Below are positions 17,556 through 25,970 of a DNA stretch of 64,000 nucleotides, in pieces. Made by a program: the position numbers and the translations under genes. Position 1 is the stretch's first letter. Each line of letters opens with the position of its first letter. This stretch comes from Sphingobacterium thalpophilum (GTDB lineage Bacteria; Bacteroidota; Bacteroidia; Sphingobacteriales; Sphingobacteriaceae), in NCBI RefSeq assembly GCF_038396785.1, contig NZ_CP151087.1:3844001-3908000 (forward strand), in the 5' to 3' direction. The notes below the pieces were generated by a model. That model saw only the letters and a program-made list of their open reading frames with translations. It was not told the DNA's origin and made no database searches.

Positions 17556-18551
17556 TTAATCTTCGGCCGATACTTTCGGTGGAAAATTTTTATGTTTTCT
17601 TTTGCTGATTTTGTCAATATTGACGGGTTGAGGTACCTTGACATAATATCCTGTTCCGTCATATTCACGTTTATTGGGATTTTCCTTACATGCTGGCGAA
17701 CAGCATCCATCCATCTCCCAGCCGCACTCATCACATTGTGTGAAATGTTCATTACAAGTTGGGTTGGCGCAGTTGATCATTTTGGTGGTTTGCTTGCCAC
17801 AGTTAAAACAAGTTGATACCACGGATGGGTTGACAGAATTTACATCGACAGTAACACGATTGTCAAAGACGTAGCATTGACCTTCAAAATCTTCACCACC
17901 TGCTTCCTTTCCGTATTTGATAATGCCGCCATGTAATTGATAAACATCCTCGAAGCCTTCTTTTAACAAGAGAGCAGATGCCTTCTCACATTTGATACCC
18001 CCTGTGCAGTACGTTAATATTTTTTTTCCTTTATATTGTTCGAGCTCTTTGATTTTCTCGGGGAACTCGCGGAAATTATCAATATCGAGGGTAACAGCAT
18101 TTTTAAAATGACCAACATTGTGCTCGTAATTTGAGCGTACATCCAATACAACCACATCCTCTTGGTCTTTCATGGCTAAGAAATCCTTCGGTTCAAGGTG
18201 CACACCGGTTTGACGGTTGGGGTCAATTTCTTTTGGATCTCTCAAACCAGAGTGAACAATTTCGGCTTTGTAGCGGCAATGCATTTTAATGAATGATGGT
18301 TCATCTACATCGTCAATTTTGAACTCTGTTTTATTGAAACGACCATCGGCATAAATGGCATCCATATAGCTTTTACAGGATTCTACAGTACCCGAAACAG
18401 TTCCATTAAGACCTTCATTAGCTACAATGATACGGCCGACTAAGTCCAGTGATTTACAAAATTCTAAATGATCTGATGCGAATTTTTCGGCATCCTCGAT
18501 AGGGCTGTAACAATAGTACAGCAAAGTTTGATATTGTGTCATGATATTCAT
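17556..18551 (-). CDS. trhO: tRNA uridine(34) hydroxylase (rhodanese family)
   Basis: TrhO (YceA) hydroxylates U34 of certain tRNAs in an oxygen-dependent first step of ho5U-type modification. The 331 residues contain an N-terminal acylphosphatase-like part (IIVANEGLNGTVSGT), a rhodanese domain with catalytic cysteine C182 in YCTGGIKCEK, and a C-terminal cysteine-rich zinc-finger-like region (CFNCGKQT, CDECGWEMDGCC). ATG codons at 18551 and 18542 are both possible starts; the second begins MTQYQTL. A TAGCTTTG box lies upstream at 18597-18604. Confidence 0.92.
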   Translation of the reverse strand: MNIMTQYQTLLYYCYSPIEDAEKFASDHLEFCKSLDLVGRIIVANEGLNGTVSGTVESCKSYMDAIYADGRFNKTEFKIDDVDEPSFIKMHCRYKAEIVHSGLRDPKEIDPNRQTGVHLEPKDFLAMKDQEDVVVLDVRSNYEHNVGHFKNAVTLDIDNFREFPEKIKELEQYKGKKILTYCTGGIKCEKASALLLKEGFEDVYQLHGGIIKYGKEAGGEDFEGQCYVFDNRVTVDVNSVNPSVVSTCFNCGKQTTKMINCANPTCNEHFTQCDECGWEMDGCCSPACKENPNKREYDGTGYYVKVPQPVNIDKISKRKHKNFPPKVSAED

Positions 18552-18596
18552 TGATACCGCTGCAAACGGCGTTTAATGCTAAAAATAAATTTAGTG

Positions 18597-18604
18597 CAAA
18601 GCTA
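18597..18604 (-). promoter_or_regulatory. -7 promoter box for trhO
   Basis: Minus-strand TAGCTTTG, exact TAnnTTTG, about 45 bases upstream of the start. Confidence 0.4.
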
Positions 18605-18637
18605 CAAAAAATAATAAGTGGAATAAAATGACCTTCG

Positions 18638-18853
18638 TCATCTTTTCTTTAAAGGTTCGAGCAGGTATTCCAAGCCATTAAGCTTTATTTCATAGAGTGT
18701 CGCTAACTGCTGACCTAGTTTTCCCTTTGGAAAGCCTTTTTGGTTATACCATACGAGATAGGGCTCAGGAAGATTACATAAGGTGTATCCTTGGTATTTT
18801 CCAAATGGCATCTTGACTGTAACAAGCTCGGTTAAAATTTCAGGATTTAACAT
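18638..18853 (-). CDS. DUF3820 family protein
   Basis: A 71-residue protein of the DUF3820 family, recognised by the MPFGKYQGYTLCNLPEPYLVWY core and the GKLGQQLATLYEIK end. These small proteins are widespread and functionally uncharacterised. The start codon overlaps the stop of the upstream glycosyltransferase by one base (TAATG), so it is translationally coupled as the last gene of the polysaccharide operon. Why it travels with glycosyltransferases is unclear. Confidence 0.82.
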   Translation of the reverse strand: MLNPEILTELVTVKMPFGKYQGYTLCNLPEPYLVWYNQKGFPKGKLGQQLATLYEIKLNGLEYLLEPLKKR

Positions 18854-19608
18854 TAGTCTTGAGGTTTTCCATAATTAAGACGGTACCAAATAGCTTTTAG
18901 TGCGATTATGCCATGATTAAATAAATTGGGAATGGTCCCATAGTAGTGTTTGAAAATAGCAAAGCGCTCTTTCAAGGATTCCTTATGTCTTTGCTTTGAC
19001 ATTCCGCCCACAAGATATCGGGCTACATATTGCTGTGCATTGACTGATTTTTTAGCCTTTTTGGCACAACGAATAACCCAGTCAATATCAGCACATAATT
19101 TATAATTAAGATCGTATGGCTCAGCAATGTCACGTTTGATGTAGATCGCCTGATGGCATATATTCATGCCATATCGAAAGCTTTTCCAGTCGAAATGAGC
19201 CGGAACTTTATGCCTCCGTTCACCGATAATATTTCGATTGTCATCTACGAGGATAGTTTCACCGTAAAGAATATCGGCATCATCGCTCAGTTTGGCAAGA
19301 TTCTCAATGCTGTTGAGATCATAGATCTCATCTCCGGAATTTAGAAAAAGAACATAATCACCTGTTGCTAATGCTAATCCCTTATTCATTGCATCATAGA
19401 TCCCCTTATCCTTTTCGGAGAGTAGAACGGTGATTTTATCCCTGTATTTTTGGATGATCTCTAATGTCCCATCAGTTGATTGTCCATCAATGACAATATA
19501 CTCTATATGATCATAGCTCTGATTGACAACAGATTTCAGGGTGTGTTCTATGTCACGCACATTGTTGTAAACGACAGTTATAATCGAAAATTTAGGATGA
19601 GCAGACAT
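18853..19608 (-). CDS. Glycosyltransferase family 2 (WcaA-like)
   Basis: This 251-residue GT-A enzyme begins with the canonical GT2 block FSIITVVYNNVRDIEHTL, followed by the nucleotide-binding VIDGQSTDGT and the metal-site region LFLNSGDEIYD in the DXD position. It should transfer one sugar to a lipid-linked glycan on the inner leaflet of the cytoplasmic membrane. It is separated by five bases from the upstream glycosyltransferase and overlaps the DUF3820 gene by one base. The sugar it uses cannot be told from sequence. Confidence 0.88.
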   Translation of the reverse strand: MSAHPKFSIITVVYNNVRDIEHTLKSVVNQSYDHIEYIVIDGQSTDGTLEIIQKYRDKITVLLSEKDKGIYDAMNKGLALATGDYVLFLNSGDEIYDLNSIENLAKLSDDADILYGETILVDDNRNIIGERRHKVPAHFDWKSFRYGMNICHQAIYIKRDIAEPYDLNYKLCADIDWVIRCAKKAKKSVNAQQYVARYLVGGMSKQRHKESLKERFAIFKHYYGTIPNLFNHGIIALKAIWYRLNYGKPQD

Positions 19609-19613
19609 GTTTT

Positions 19614-20528
19614 TTATGTATTGAATTTATTCATTTTCTTCTTCAGGAATCGGATGCCACGGTTGAATAAAGATCCTTTCCGATGTGAATAGAAATACTT
19701 GATGGCCTCATAAGCTTGCTTGTTTTCTGAAATTTCCGTCGGAAAATACCGTACAGGGCTTTCTGCTAGTGTAACCTGATACGTAGCTTCCGCAGCTGTA
19801 TGTGTACCCGAACCATCGTTGCCAATATTCTGTGTCATCGAATTCCTTGGATACAAAACTAACCCATTTTTTTTGAATACAGAAGCATACCAGCGTATCG
19901 CCCAAGAGTTGATCTTTCCGGCCTTAAATTCCTGCACTTGTTTCCAGAAGTTTTCTTTACCCTCTATACTGAATTGATGTATCTGCTCGGCCGTAAAATC
20001 CGATACAAGTTCATCAATATTCGGATTGAAATGTTGCCAGGCGCGGTCCCAGGTTGCCCAGCCCCAACTATTGGCGACCCGAAAAAAGAAGGTCTCAGGC
20101 AGTTTATTTAAATCTTTTAGCGGATAACCATAACCGCTGATCTCCATGACCTGATCTTGATCTTTATAGCGCTCCAGTGCTTGATTGAAATAATCTAGGG
20201 CAAACACAGCAGTTTCCAGATCATCTTCCAAAACTATAATCTTTCCATGTGCATTAACCACTTTTGTAACTCCGTCGATCACATTGGCTGCCAAACCCCA
20301 ATTTTCTGTTCGTTCGACAATAATAACTTCTTTGAAGTTCCAGAACTCGTTGATAATCTTTCGGACTTCAGTAACAGCTTGAACAGATTTTTCGTTTTTT
20401 GCAGCATCCGAATAGATGTAAAGTGTAGTCTGGTCCGCAAGTTTATTCTTTTCTAAAGCTGAGAGCGTTCTTATCGTATGATCAGGACGATTGTACACAA
20501 AAAGTATGACTGGAGCAATACTGTTCAT
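19614..20528 (-). CDS. Glycosyltransferase, GNT-I-like
   Basis: The 304-residue protein starts APVILFVYNRPDHTIRTL and carries VVLEDDLETA, which parallels the EDDLE metal-binding motif of GNT-I type N-acetylglucosaminyltransferases; the segment FFFRVANSWGWATWDRAW is typical of bacterial relatives. It therefore most likely adds a hexose or hexosamine to a surface glycan. It lies in the middle of the operon, 3 bases after the preceding GT2 gene and 5 bases before the next. Acceptor and donor are unknown. Confidence 0.8.
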   Translation of the reverse strand: MNSIAPVILFVYNRPDHTIRTLSALEKNKLADQTTLYIYSDAAKNEKSVQAVTEVRKIINEFWNFKEVIIVERTENWGLAANVIDGVTKVVNAHGKIIVLEDDLETAVFALDYFNQALERYKDQDQVMEISGYGYPLKDLNKLPETFFFRVANSWGWATWDRAWQHFNPNIDELVSDFTAEQIHQFSIEGKENFWKQVQEFKAGKINSWAIRWYASVFKKNGLVLYPRNSMTQNIGNDGSGTHTAAEATYQVTLAESPVRYFPTEISENKQAYEAIKYFYSHRKGSLFNRGIRFLKKKMNKFNT

Positions 20529-20531
20529 TTA

Positions 20532-21404
20532 TCAATAGATTTTGTTGTATGCTTTTTTGTTGCTTAGACGAGTACGATAAACTGCTCCCGATTTGCCCAG
20601 CAATCTAAAAGCAATGTTTAAGTAGCTTTTTGCTTCAAAAATATGACCTTTAAAAATTGAAGCTCCCATTTTCTTCAGACTCGCCAATACGGCCATCGAA
20701 AAAGATCTTACAAAGGTATAATTGATATTGCAATACTCTGTCAAATGATAGACAAATTCGCTTTTCAGAAAGGTTTTTCGGTCTGTTTTACGCTGTTGTC
20801 TATCGTGATAGGCTCTGGCTCCTTCGGCAAGAACAATGCTTAATCCGTAGTACTTGATGCGGTTGGCATAATCCTTATCTTCTCCATAATGGAAAAAGAT
20901 CGGCGCGAAACCACCGACTTTTCTGATCACCGGATTAGGGATAAACCAAAATGCAGCGTTGACGAAAGAGCAAATGCGATGTGAATTTTCGGTAGTAGCA
21001 TTTTTTGTATATACAGCAAAACCATGGTCCAGCGTTTTTTCGGTTCCATCGTAGTGAATAGGCGAGATAATTCCGATATCGTCTGTGTTTATCTTCACTA
21101 AATTGGCAATACAGTCCCGATCCAGCCAGGCGTCCTGATTAACCAAAAATGCATAATCATATTCTTCCTTCAAAACAATGTCAAGTCCGATGTTGTTGGC
21201 CTTTCCAAAACCCAGATTTTCGGAACTTTCTATTAGTCTTATTGTCGGATACGTTTCTTTTATGATCTGTGTGGAATTGTCTACCGAATTGTTGTCGACA
21301 ACTAAAATATCTGTAGGGTAGCTCGAATCCAATAGACTGGGTAAGCACTTGTGGATCCAAGGCTCAAAATTATAAGAGACGATTATGGTGAGAATCCTGG
21401 CCAT
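20532..21404 (-). CDS. Glycosyltransferase family 2 (rhamnosyltransferase-like)
   Basis: 290 residues with the GT2 start LTIIVSYNFEPWIHKCL, then the donor-site block DILVVDNNSVDNST, FLVNQDAWLD in the DXD position and FFHYGEDKDYANR near the acceptor site. This ENLGFGKANNIG type is common among rhamnosyl- and fucosyltransferases of O-antigen and capsule clusters. It starts directly after the flippase stop, with no spacer, so translation is probably coupled. GDP-fucose from Fcl elsewhere in the window could be a donor, but that is only a possibility. Confidence 0.87.
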   Translation of the reverse strand: MARILTIIVSYNFEPWIHKCLPSLLDSSYPTDILVVDNNSVDNSTQIIKETYPTIRLIESSENLGFGKANNIGLDIVLKEEYDYAFLVNQDAWLDRDCIANLVKINTDDIGIISPIHYDGTEKTLDHGFAVYTKNATTENSHRICSFVNAAFWFIPNPVIRKVGGFAPIFFHYGEDKDYANRIKYYGLSIVLAEGARAYHDRQQRKTDRKTFLKSEFVYHLTEYCNINYTFVRSFSMAVLASLKKMGASIFKGHIFEAKSYLNIAFRLLGKSGAVYRTRLSNKKAYNKIY

Positions 21405-22865
21405 CTATTTTTTTCGGATAACTGTTAGGAAATAGTGGAATAATTCCAACAAAATGCTGGGTTTAAAGATTCTATTGACAATGATATATGCACATACGGC
21501 CACTCCAATTGTGCTTGCAAACCTAAGATAGAGATTGGCGATAGCTGCGGTGGCATAATGAGCTGTAATACAACTGGCAGCTGCCAATAATGCATAAGCA
21601 AAAATATCTGCCAGAAGATAACGAAACGAATAACTCATATAAGGTTTAGCAGAAGCATACCATACGAATATCCAGAGCGTATTTAATGCTGAGGTTAATC
21701 CAATGAGCAATTCAAGACCTAATGATTTGCCGAAGAACAGAATAGCGATTTGGAGCAGACCAAACACGATGATATTCCGCATATAAACTTCGGGTTTTCC
21801 CTTGCTAATGATAAGGTTGGAAAAAACATTGCTTACAGAATCAAATGCCGCGCCAATACAAAATATTTGGAGAAATATGGCACTTTGTGCCCATTTATCG
21901 GTGATCGCAATAGTAATGAAATCTTGTGCTACAGTTGTTAAACCAAATAACATTGGAAAGGCTAAAAAGGCCGTAAAGGAAATTAGCTTGCGAAAAACCC
22001 GAACTTGTCTATCCTTATCATCTTCTATTTCCTTTAAAATAGGCTGTGTCACATTATTAACCATATTGGTCAATATATTCTGGGCCATGATGCTCCAACG
22101 ATTTGGATTCACGGTATATCCTAGTTCTTCGGCGGTATAATGCCGGCCTAAGATCGCGGCATATATATTTTTGTTGATGTTGATGAAAATATTGGTGACT
22201 AGTATTTTACTGCTAAATCCTAAAATGTCGCGAATAGGTCGGAAATCGAACTGGAAAGTAGGTCTGAATTTGGAAAAATACCAGAATCCGAGCATATTGA
22301 AACCACTATATGAGACAATTTGGATGGCGTATGCCCAATAGGCATAGTCCTTATAGGCTAAATAAACCCCGACTATATTTGATGCAATAAGCGCAAAGGT
22401 GCCTGTGATGACTCTTTCTTTGATTTTTAAATTCCGGAAGAGGTAAGCATTGTGCGCAATACCAAAGCTGCCTAGCCAAAAGGATAAAAAGGTAAATCTA
22501 CTAAGTTCTACAAGTACTGGTTGATTATAGTATAAGGCGATAAGAGGAGCCGCAAAAAATAAAACAATATAAATAAATGTTCCAATTCCTACACTTGTCC
22601 AAAATACCGCGTTATAATCTTTATGTTCGACTTCTTTTTTATTGACAATTCCATATACAAATCCACTTTCTTGAAAAGCAGAAGCGAGAACAGAAAAGAT
22701 GGTGATCATAGCTACTAAGCCATAATCTTCTGCTGTTAGCTTACGGTTTAGTAGGATGCCGAAGCCGAAGCCCAAAAACTGCTGGATGATACTGGCCATA
22801 CCACCCCATAGCAGTCCTTTTGTTGTTTTTGATTTTAAAGAGTCATTTTTCGTTTGCGATGACAT
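21405..22865 (-). CDS. Wzx-like polysaccharide flippase (MOP superfamily)
   Basis: A 486-residue membrane protein with 12-14 hydrophobic segments and a lysine-rich start (SKTTKGLLWGGMASIIQQFLGFGFGILLNRKLTAEDYGLVAM), typical of the PST/RfbX branch that flips undecaprenyl-linked repeat units to the periplasm. Immediately downstream lie three glycosyltransferases. No Wzy polymerase or initiating transferase is seen nearby, so the cluster may decorate a glycan assembled elsewhere. The DeoR-type regulator lies 23 bases upstream on the same strand. Confidence 0.87.
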   Translation of the reverse strand: MSSQTKNDSLKSKTTKGLLWGGMASIIQQFLGFGFGILLNRKLTAEDYGLVAMITIFSVLASAFQESGFVYGIVNKKEVEHKDYNAVFWTSVGIGTFIYIVLFFAAPLIALYYNQPVLVELSRFTFLSFWLGSFGIAHNAYLFRNLKIKERVITGTFALIASNIVGVYLAYKDYAYWAYAIQIVSYSGFNMLGFWYFSKFRPTFQFDFRPIRDILGFSSKILVTNIFININKNIYAAILGRHYTAEELGYTVNPNRWSIMAQNILTNMVNNVTQPILKEIEDDKDRQVRVFRKLISFTAFLAFPMLFGLTTVAQDFITIAITDKWAQSAIFLQIFCIGAAFDSVSNVFSNLIISKGKPEVYMRNIIVFGLLQIAILFFGKSLGLELLIGLTSALNTLWIFVWYASAKPYMSYSFRYLLADIFAYALLAAASCITAHYATAAIANLYLRFASTIGVAVCAYIIVNRIFKPSILLELFHYFLTVIRKK

Positions 22866-22888
22866 GCTAAATTAAATGAGCGGCAATA

Positions 22889-23632
22889 TTAAAGTATTGC
22901 AATTGTATTCGCAAATTCTTTTAGGGAAACATCAGTTGGATTGACATCGGTAATTAAATAAGAAATATCACGTAACGGCACAACTTTCATTTTTTGAACT
23001 GAATTTAGTTTCTCAGCAATACTTAAAATAGCCACTTTTTTCGAGCATTTAATCATTGCACGTTTGATTTGTACCACCTCCCAGTCAGAGTCGGTCACTC
23101 CGTCTTCTACGGAAAGAGAATTTGTCCCCAATAAACAAAGATCGACTTTAAGATCCGCCAATTCATTAGCTACCTGGGCTCCGGAAACAATGTTTGTATT
23201 GCGTGAAAGTTTTCCGCCAACTAAAATGACTTCAAGATTTGGCTTTTCGGCCAATTCTAGGGCAACTAATGGACTTATAGTAAAAAATGTACACTGAAAA
23301 TGATCGGGTATTGTTCTCGCTAATTCAATTAAGGTTGTCCCGCCTCCGACTAAAACAGTCATTCCATTGGAGATTAAAGTGCTTGCTTTCTTGGCAATTT
23401 CTTTTTTTGCCTCCTTGGCATATACGTTTCCATCCTGAAAAGGGAATTGAAAAGATTTTGATAATGCCCCACCATAGACTTTTAGAACTTTTCCATTCTC
23501 GGCGAGTTCGTTTAAGTCACGTCTAATTGTATCTTCAGATACATTCAGTTGAACACTTAGATCTGACGATAAAACTTTGTTATGTAGGTTAATCTGATGT
23601 ATAATGAATGCTTGTCTTTCTTCCTTTAACAT
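22889..23632 (-). CDS. DeoR/GlpR family transcriptional regulator
   Basis: 247 residues: an N-terminal DeoR helix-turn-helix (LSSDLSVQLNVSEDTIRRDLNEL, about 18-43) with the KVYGGA wing, then a DeoRC sensor domain with GGTTLIELAR and GGKLSRNT-like sugar-phosphate isomerase-fold motifs. Family members usually respond to a phosphorylated sugar. It is the first gene of the strand unit that continues into the flippase 23 bases later, so it may control that operon in response to sugar status; this is inferred from position. Confidence 0.88.
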   Translation of the reverse strand: MLKEERQAFIIHQINLHNKVLSSDLSVQLNVSEDTIRRDLNELAENGKVLKVYGGALSKSFQFPFQDGNVYAKEAKKEIAKKASTLISNGMTVLVGGGTTLIELARTIPDHFQCTFFTISPLVALELAEKPNLEVILVGGKLSRNTNIVSGAQVANELADLKVDLCLLGTNSLSVEDGVTDSDWEVVQIKRAMIKCSKKVAILSIAEKLNSVQKMKVVPLRDISYLITDVNPTDVSLKEFANTIAIL

Positions 23633-23695
23633 TGGTCTTTGGTTTTTAATCGGAATTTAAAAATAATTAAAAAATCAGTCTAAATGTAGTGAAAA

Positions 23696-25123
23696 TTATT
23701 CTTCCTTTTTGTCAATTTTTGTTATGCCAGCTTTGAACCTCGGTTTGAAGCCCGTGGGTTTACTTGCAGCGGATTCCTGTGTTTCTGTGCTGCTGTTTTC
23801 AGGTTCGGTTTTTACGCTGTTATCTAACTTAATTTCGTCTTTCGTATTGGGCAGCTGTGCCTGTTCAGAAGTTTCCGTTTTTGTTATGCCAGCTTTGAAC
23901 CTTGGTTTGAAGCCCGTGGGTTTACTGGCAGCGGATTCCTGTGTTTCTGTGCTGCTGTTTTCAGGTTCAGTTTTTACGCTGTTATCTAGCTTAATTTCGT
24001 CTTTCGTATCGGGCAGTTGTGTCTGTTCAGAAGTTTCCGTTTTGGTTATGCCAGCTTTGAACCTTGGTTTGAAGCCCGTGGGTTTACTGGCAGGGGGTTC
24101 CTGTGTTTCTGTACTGCTGTTTTCAGGTTCAGTTTTTACGCTGTTATCTAACTTAATTTCGTCTTTCGTATCGGGCAGCTGTGCCTGTTCAGAAGTTTCC
24201 GTTTTTGTTACTCCAGCTTTGAACCTCGGTTTGAAGCCTGTAGGTTTTGGAGCGGAGTTTGTTGTCTCGTCCGTCGTTTCTTCGGATGCAGATGTGCTTG
24301 CGGCTGCGTCAGGAGATTTGGTTACTCCTGCTTTGAACCTCGGTTTGAAGCCTGTGGGTTTTGGAGCGGAGTTTGTTGTCTCGTCCGTCGTTTCTTCGGA
24401 TGCAGATGTGCTTGCGGCTGCGTCAGGAGCTTTAGTAACTCCTGCTTTGAACCTTGGTTTGAAGCCTGTAGGTTTACTGGCAGCAGGTTCCTGTGTTTCT
24501 GTGTTGCTGTTTTCAGGTTCAGCCTTTACGTTGGTATCAAACTTAATTTCATCTTTCGTATCGGGCAACTGTGCCTGTTCAGAAGTTTCCGTTTTTGTTA
24601 CTCCAGCTTTGAACCTTGGTTTGAAGCCTGTCGGTTTTGGAGCGGCTGTTATTGCCTCGTCGGTTTTTTCTTCTGGTACAGATGTGCTTGCGGCTGCGTC
24701 AGGAGCTTTAGTAACTCCTGCTTTGAACCTTGGTTTGAAGCCTGTCGGTATTGAATCAGGGGTGGATTCAGCTGAATCAGTTATTTCCTTTTTGGTTATT
24801 GCCTCGACTTCATCTTCTACGACTGTAGGCGGAGCCTTGAATCGCGGTTTAAAGCCTGCTGGTTTTGCCGTATGAATACTGGAGGTCTCGGATGCTGTAT
24901 CAGTGATAACCTGCTTTACAATAGGTTTTGCAATGACAGTTTCCTCCTCTGCTAGATGGAAACTTTTTCGGAGCTTGTTGAACCAAAACTTTTTGCTGTG
25001 GTCAAAACTCTTTTCTCCCATAGCAGAATAATGTGCTTTGAACTCTTCAAATAAAGGTCCATCTGCAGCTTGTAAAGCTTTTAAATCAATTTTCTTTTTT
25101 ATGAAAAATTCTTCAAAAGTCAT
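23696..25123 (-). CDS. Unrecognised protein with nine GFKPRFKA repeats
   Basis: 475 residues and no signal peptide or membrane segment. Residues 1-60 form a charged, probably helical domain (FEEFFIKKKIDLKAL, SFDHSKKFWFNKLRKSF) that I recall from other Sphingobacteriaceae hypotheticals. The rest is low-complexity: nine copies of the basic motif GFKPRFKA separated by acidic, Ser/Thr-rich linkers. Two linker types recur, a 38-residue unit A (PDAAASTS...) and a 54-residue unit B (TETSEQAQLPDTKDE...), in the order A-B-A-A-B-B-B. The near-identity of the units at DNA level points to recent tandem duplication. No function can be assigned; regularly spaced basic/aromatic motifs could be docking or nucleic-acid contacts. 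Confidence 0.8.
   Translation of the reverse strand: MTFEEFFIKKKIDLKALQAADGPLFEEFKAHYSAMGEKSFDHSKKFWFNKLRKSFHLAEEETVIAKPIVKQVITDTASETSSIHTAKPAGFKPRFKAPPTVVEDEVEAITKKEITDSAESTPDSIPTGFKPRFKAGVTKAPDAAASTSVPEEKTDEAITAAPKPTGFKPRFKAGVTKTETSEQAQLPDTKDEIKFDTNVKAEPENSNTETQEPAASKPTGFKPRFKAGVTKAPDAAASTSASEETTDETTNSAPKPTGFKPRFKAGVTKSPDAAASTSASEETTDETTNSAPKPTGFKPRFKAGVTKTETSEQAQLPDTKDEIKLDNSVKTEPENSSTETQEPPASKPTGFKPRFKAGITKTETSEQTQLPDTKDEIKLDNSVKTEPENSSTETQESAASKPTGFKPRFKAGITKTETSEQAQLPNTKDEIKLDNSVKTEPENSSTETQESAASKPTGFKPRFKAGITKIDKKEE
23722..24870 (-). repeat. Tandem coding repeats (114-bp and 162-bp units)
   Basis: Two unit types alternate irregularly inside the gene above: unit A of 38 codons and unit B of 54 codons, each ending in the GFKPRFKAG-TK motif. 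The last B units differ at only a few bases. Repeat number is likely to vary between strains. Confidence 0.85.
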
Positions 25124-25151
25124 CCTGTTATGAGTTTAATATAGTCTATTA

Positions 25152-25159
25152 CAAATGTA
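25152..25159 (-). promoter_or_regulatory. -7 promoter box for the repeat-protein gene
   Basis: Minus-strand TACATTTG, exact TAnnTTTG, 28 bases upstream of the ATG. Confidence 0.4.
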
Positions 25160-25193
25160 GTAATTTTTCTGACGCAGCTGGGAGGCCTAAAAT

Positions 25194-25220
25194 AAAAAAG
25201 AGCGACTAGCGCTCTTTTTT
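25194..25220. terminator. Terminator after yebC
   Basis: An A-run/GAGCG paired with CGCTC/T-run, 11-bp stem with a five-base loop, 23 bases past the yebC stop on the minus strand. It has T-tracts on both strands. Confidence 0.85.
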
Positions 25221-25242
25221 ATTGTTTTATAGGTTCAATAGC

Positions 25243-25968
25243 TTAAGCCATGTTATGGTAAACTGCTTGAACATCGTCATCTTCTTCGATTTTATCGATC
25301 ATCTTCAACACATCAGCAGCTTGTTCTTCCGTAATATCTGAATGCGATAAAGCAATACGTTCCAATTTCGCAGATGTTACTTCAATTCCCTTTTCTTCAA
25401 GTAATTTTTGCATATTACCAAAGTCTTCGAAGGAAGTTTGAACGACAGCAATATCATTGCCTTCTTCATCAGCTTCTACGTACAATTCTTCTAAGCCTCC
25501 ATCGATCAACTCTAATTCAAGCTCTTCTAGGTCCAGTTCGTCTGTTGCAGCAAAACGGAAAATGGATTTACGATTGAAAATAAAATCCAATGATCCTGTT
25601 TTTCCCAATGAACCACCTGCTTTTGTAAAATAGCTACGGATGTTTCCTACGGTGCGGTTGGTGTTATCTGTTGCAGTTTCAATTAAAACAGGTACACCAT
25701 GCGGGCCATAGCCTTCGTATACATACTCTTCGTAGCCTTTTGAATCTTTTTCTGAAGCACGTTTGATTGCGGCTTCGATACGATCCTTGGGCATATTTAC
25801 TGCCTTGGCATTGTGTATTGCTGTACGAAGTCTCGAGTTGGTTTCAGGGTTAGGGCCGCTTTCTTTAACCGCCATGGCGATTTCTTTACCTAAACGTGTA
25901 AATTGAACGGCCATTTTGGCCCAGCGTTTGAATTTCCGCTCTTTTCTGAATTCGAAAGCTCTTCCCAT
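25243..25968 (-). CDS. YebC/PmpR family DNA-binding regulatory protein
   Basis: 241 residues in the three-domain YebC fold, starting MGRAFEFRKERKFKRWAKM with the conserved NPETNSRLRTAIHNAKAVNMPKDRIEAAI region. Members were described as transcription regulators (PmpR); more recent work on YebC and YeeI relatives links some to relief of ribosome stalling at proline stretches. It is two bases downstream of the epimerase gene and so in one operon with it. The acidic C-terminus (EEDDDVQ) is usual in the family. Confidence 0.92.
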   Translation of the reverse strand: MGRAFEFRKERKFKRWAKMAVQFTRLGKEIAMAVKESGPNPETNSRLRTAIHNAKAVNMPKDRIEAAIKRASEKDSKGYEEYVYEGYGPHGVPVLIETATDNTNRTVGNIRSYFTKAGGSLGKTGSLDFIFNRKSIFRFAATDELDLEELELELIDGGLEELYVEADEEGNDIAVVQTSFEDFGNMQKLLEEKGIEVTSAKLERIALSHSDITEEQAADVLKMIDKIEEDDDVQAVYHNMA

Positions 25969-25970
25969 TG

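Noticed and set aside
23722..24870. Regular repeats that might suggest a CRISPR array
   Set aside because: Units are 114 and 162 bp, in frame, coding, and without short constant repeats and unique spacers.
23709..24875. 388-codon open frame on the + strand opposite the GFKPRFKA repeat gene
   Set aside because: It exists because in-frame repeats keep the opposite strand open; the translation is low-complexity with no start signal or family, while the minus strand has a promoter box and a conserved N-terminal domain.
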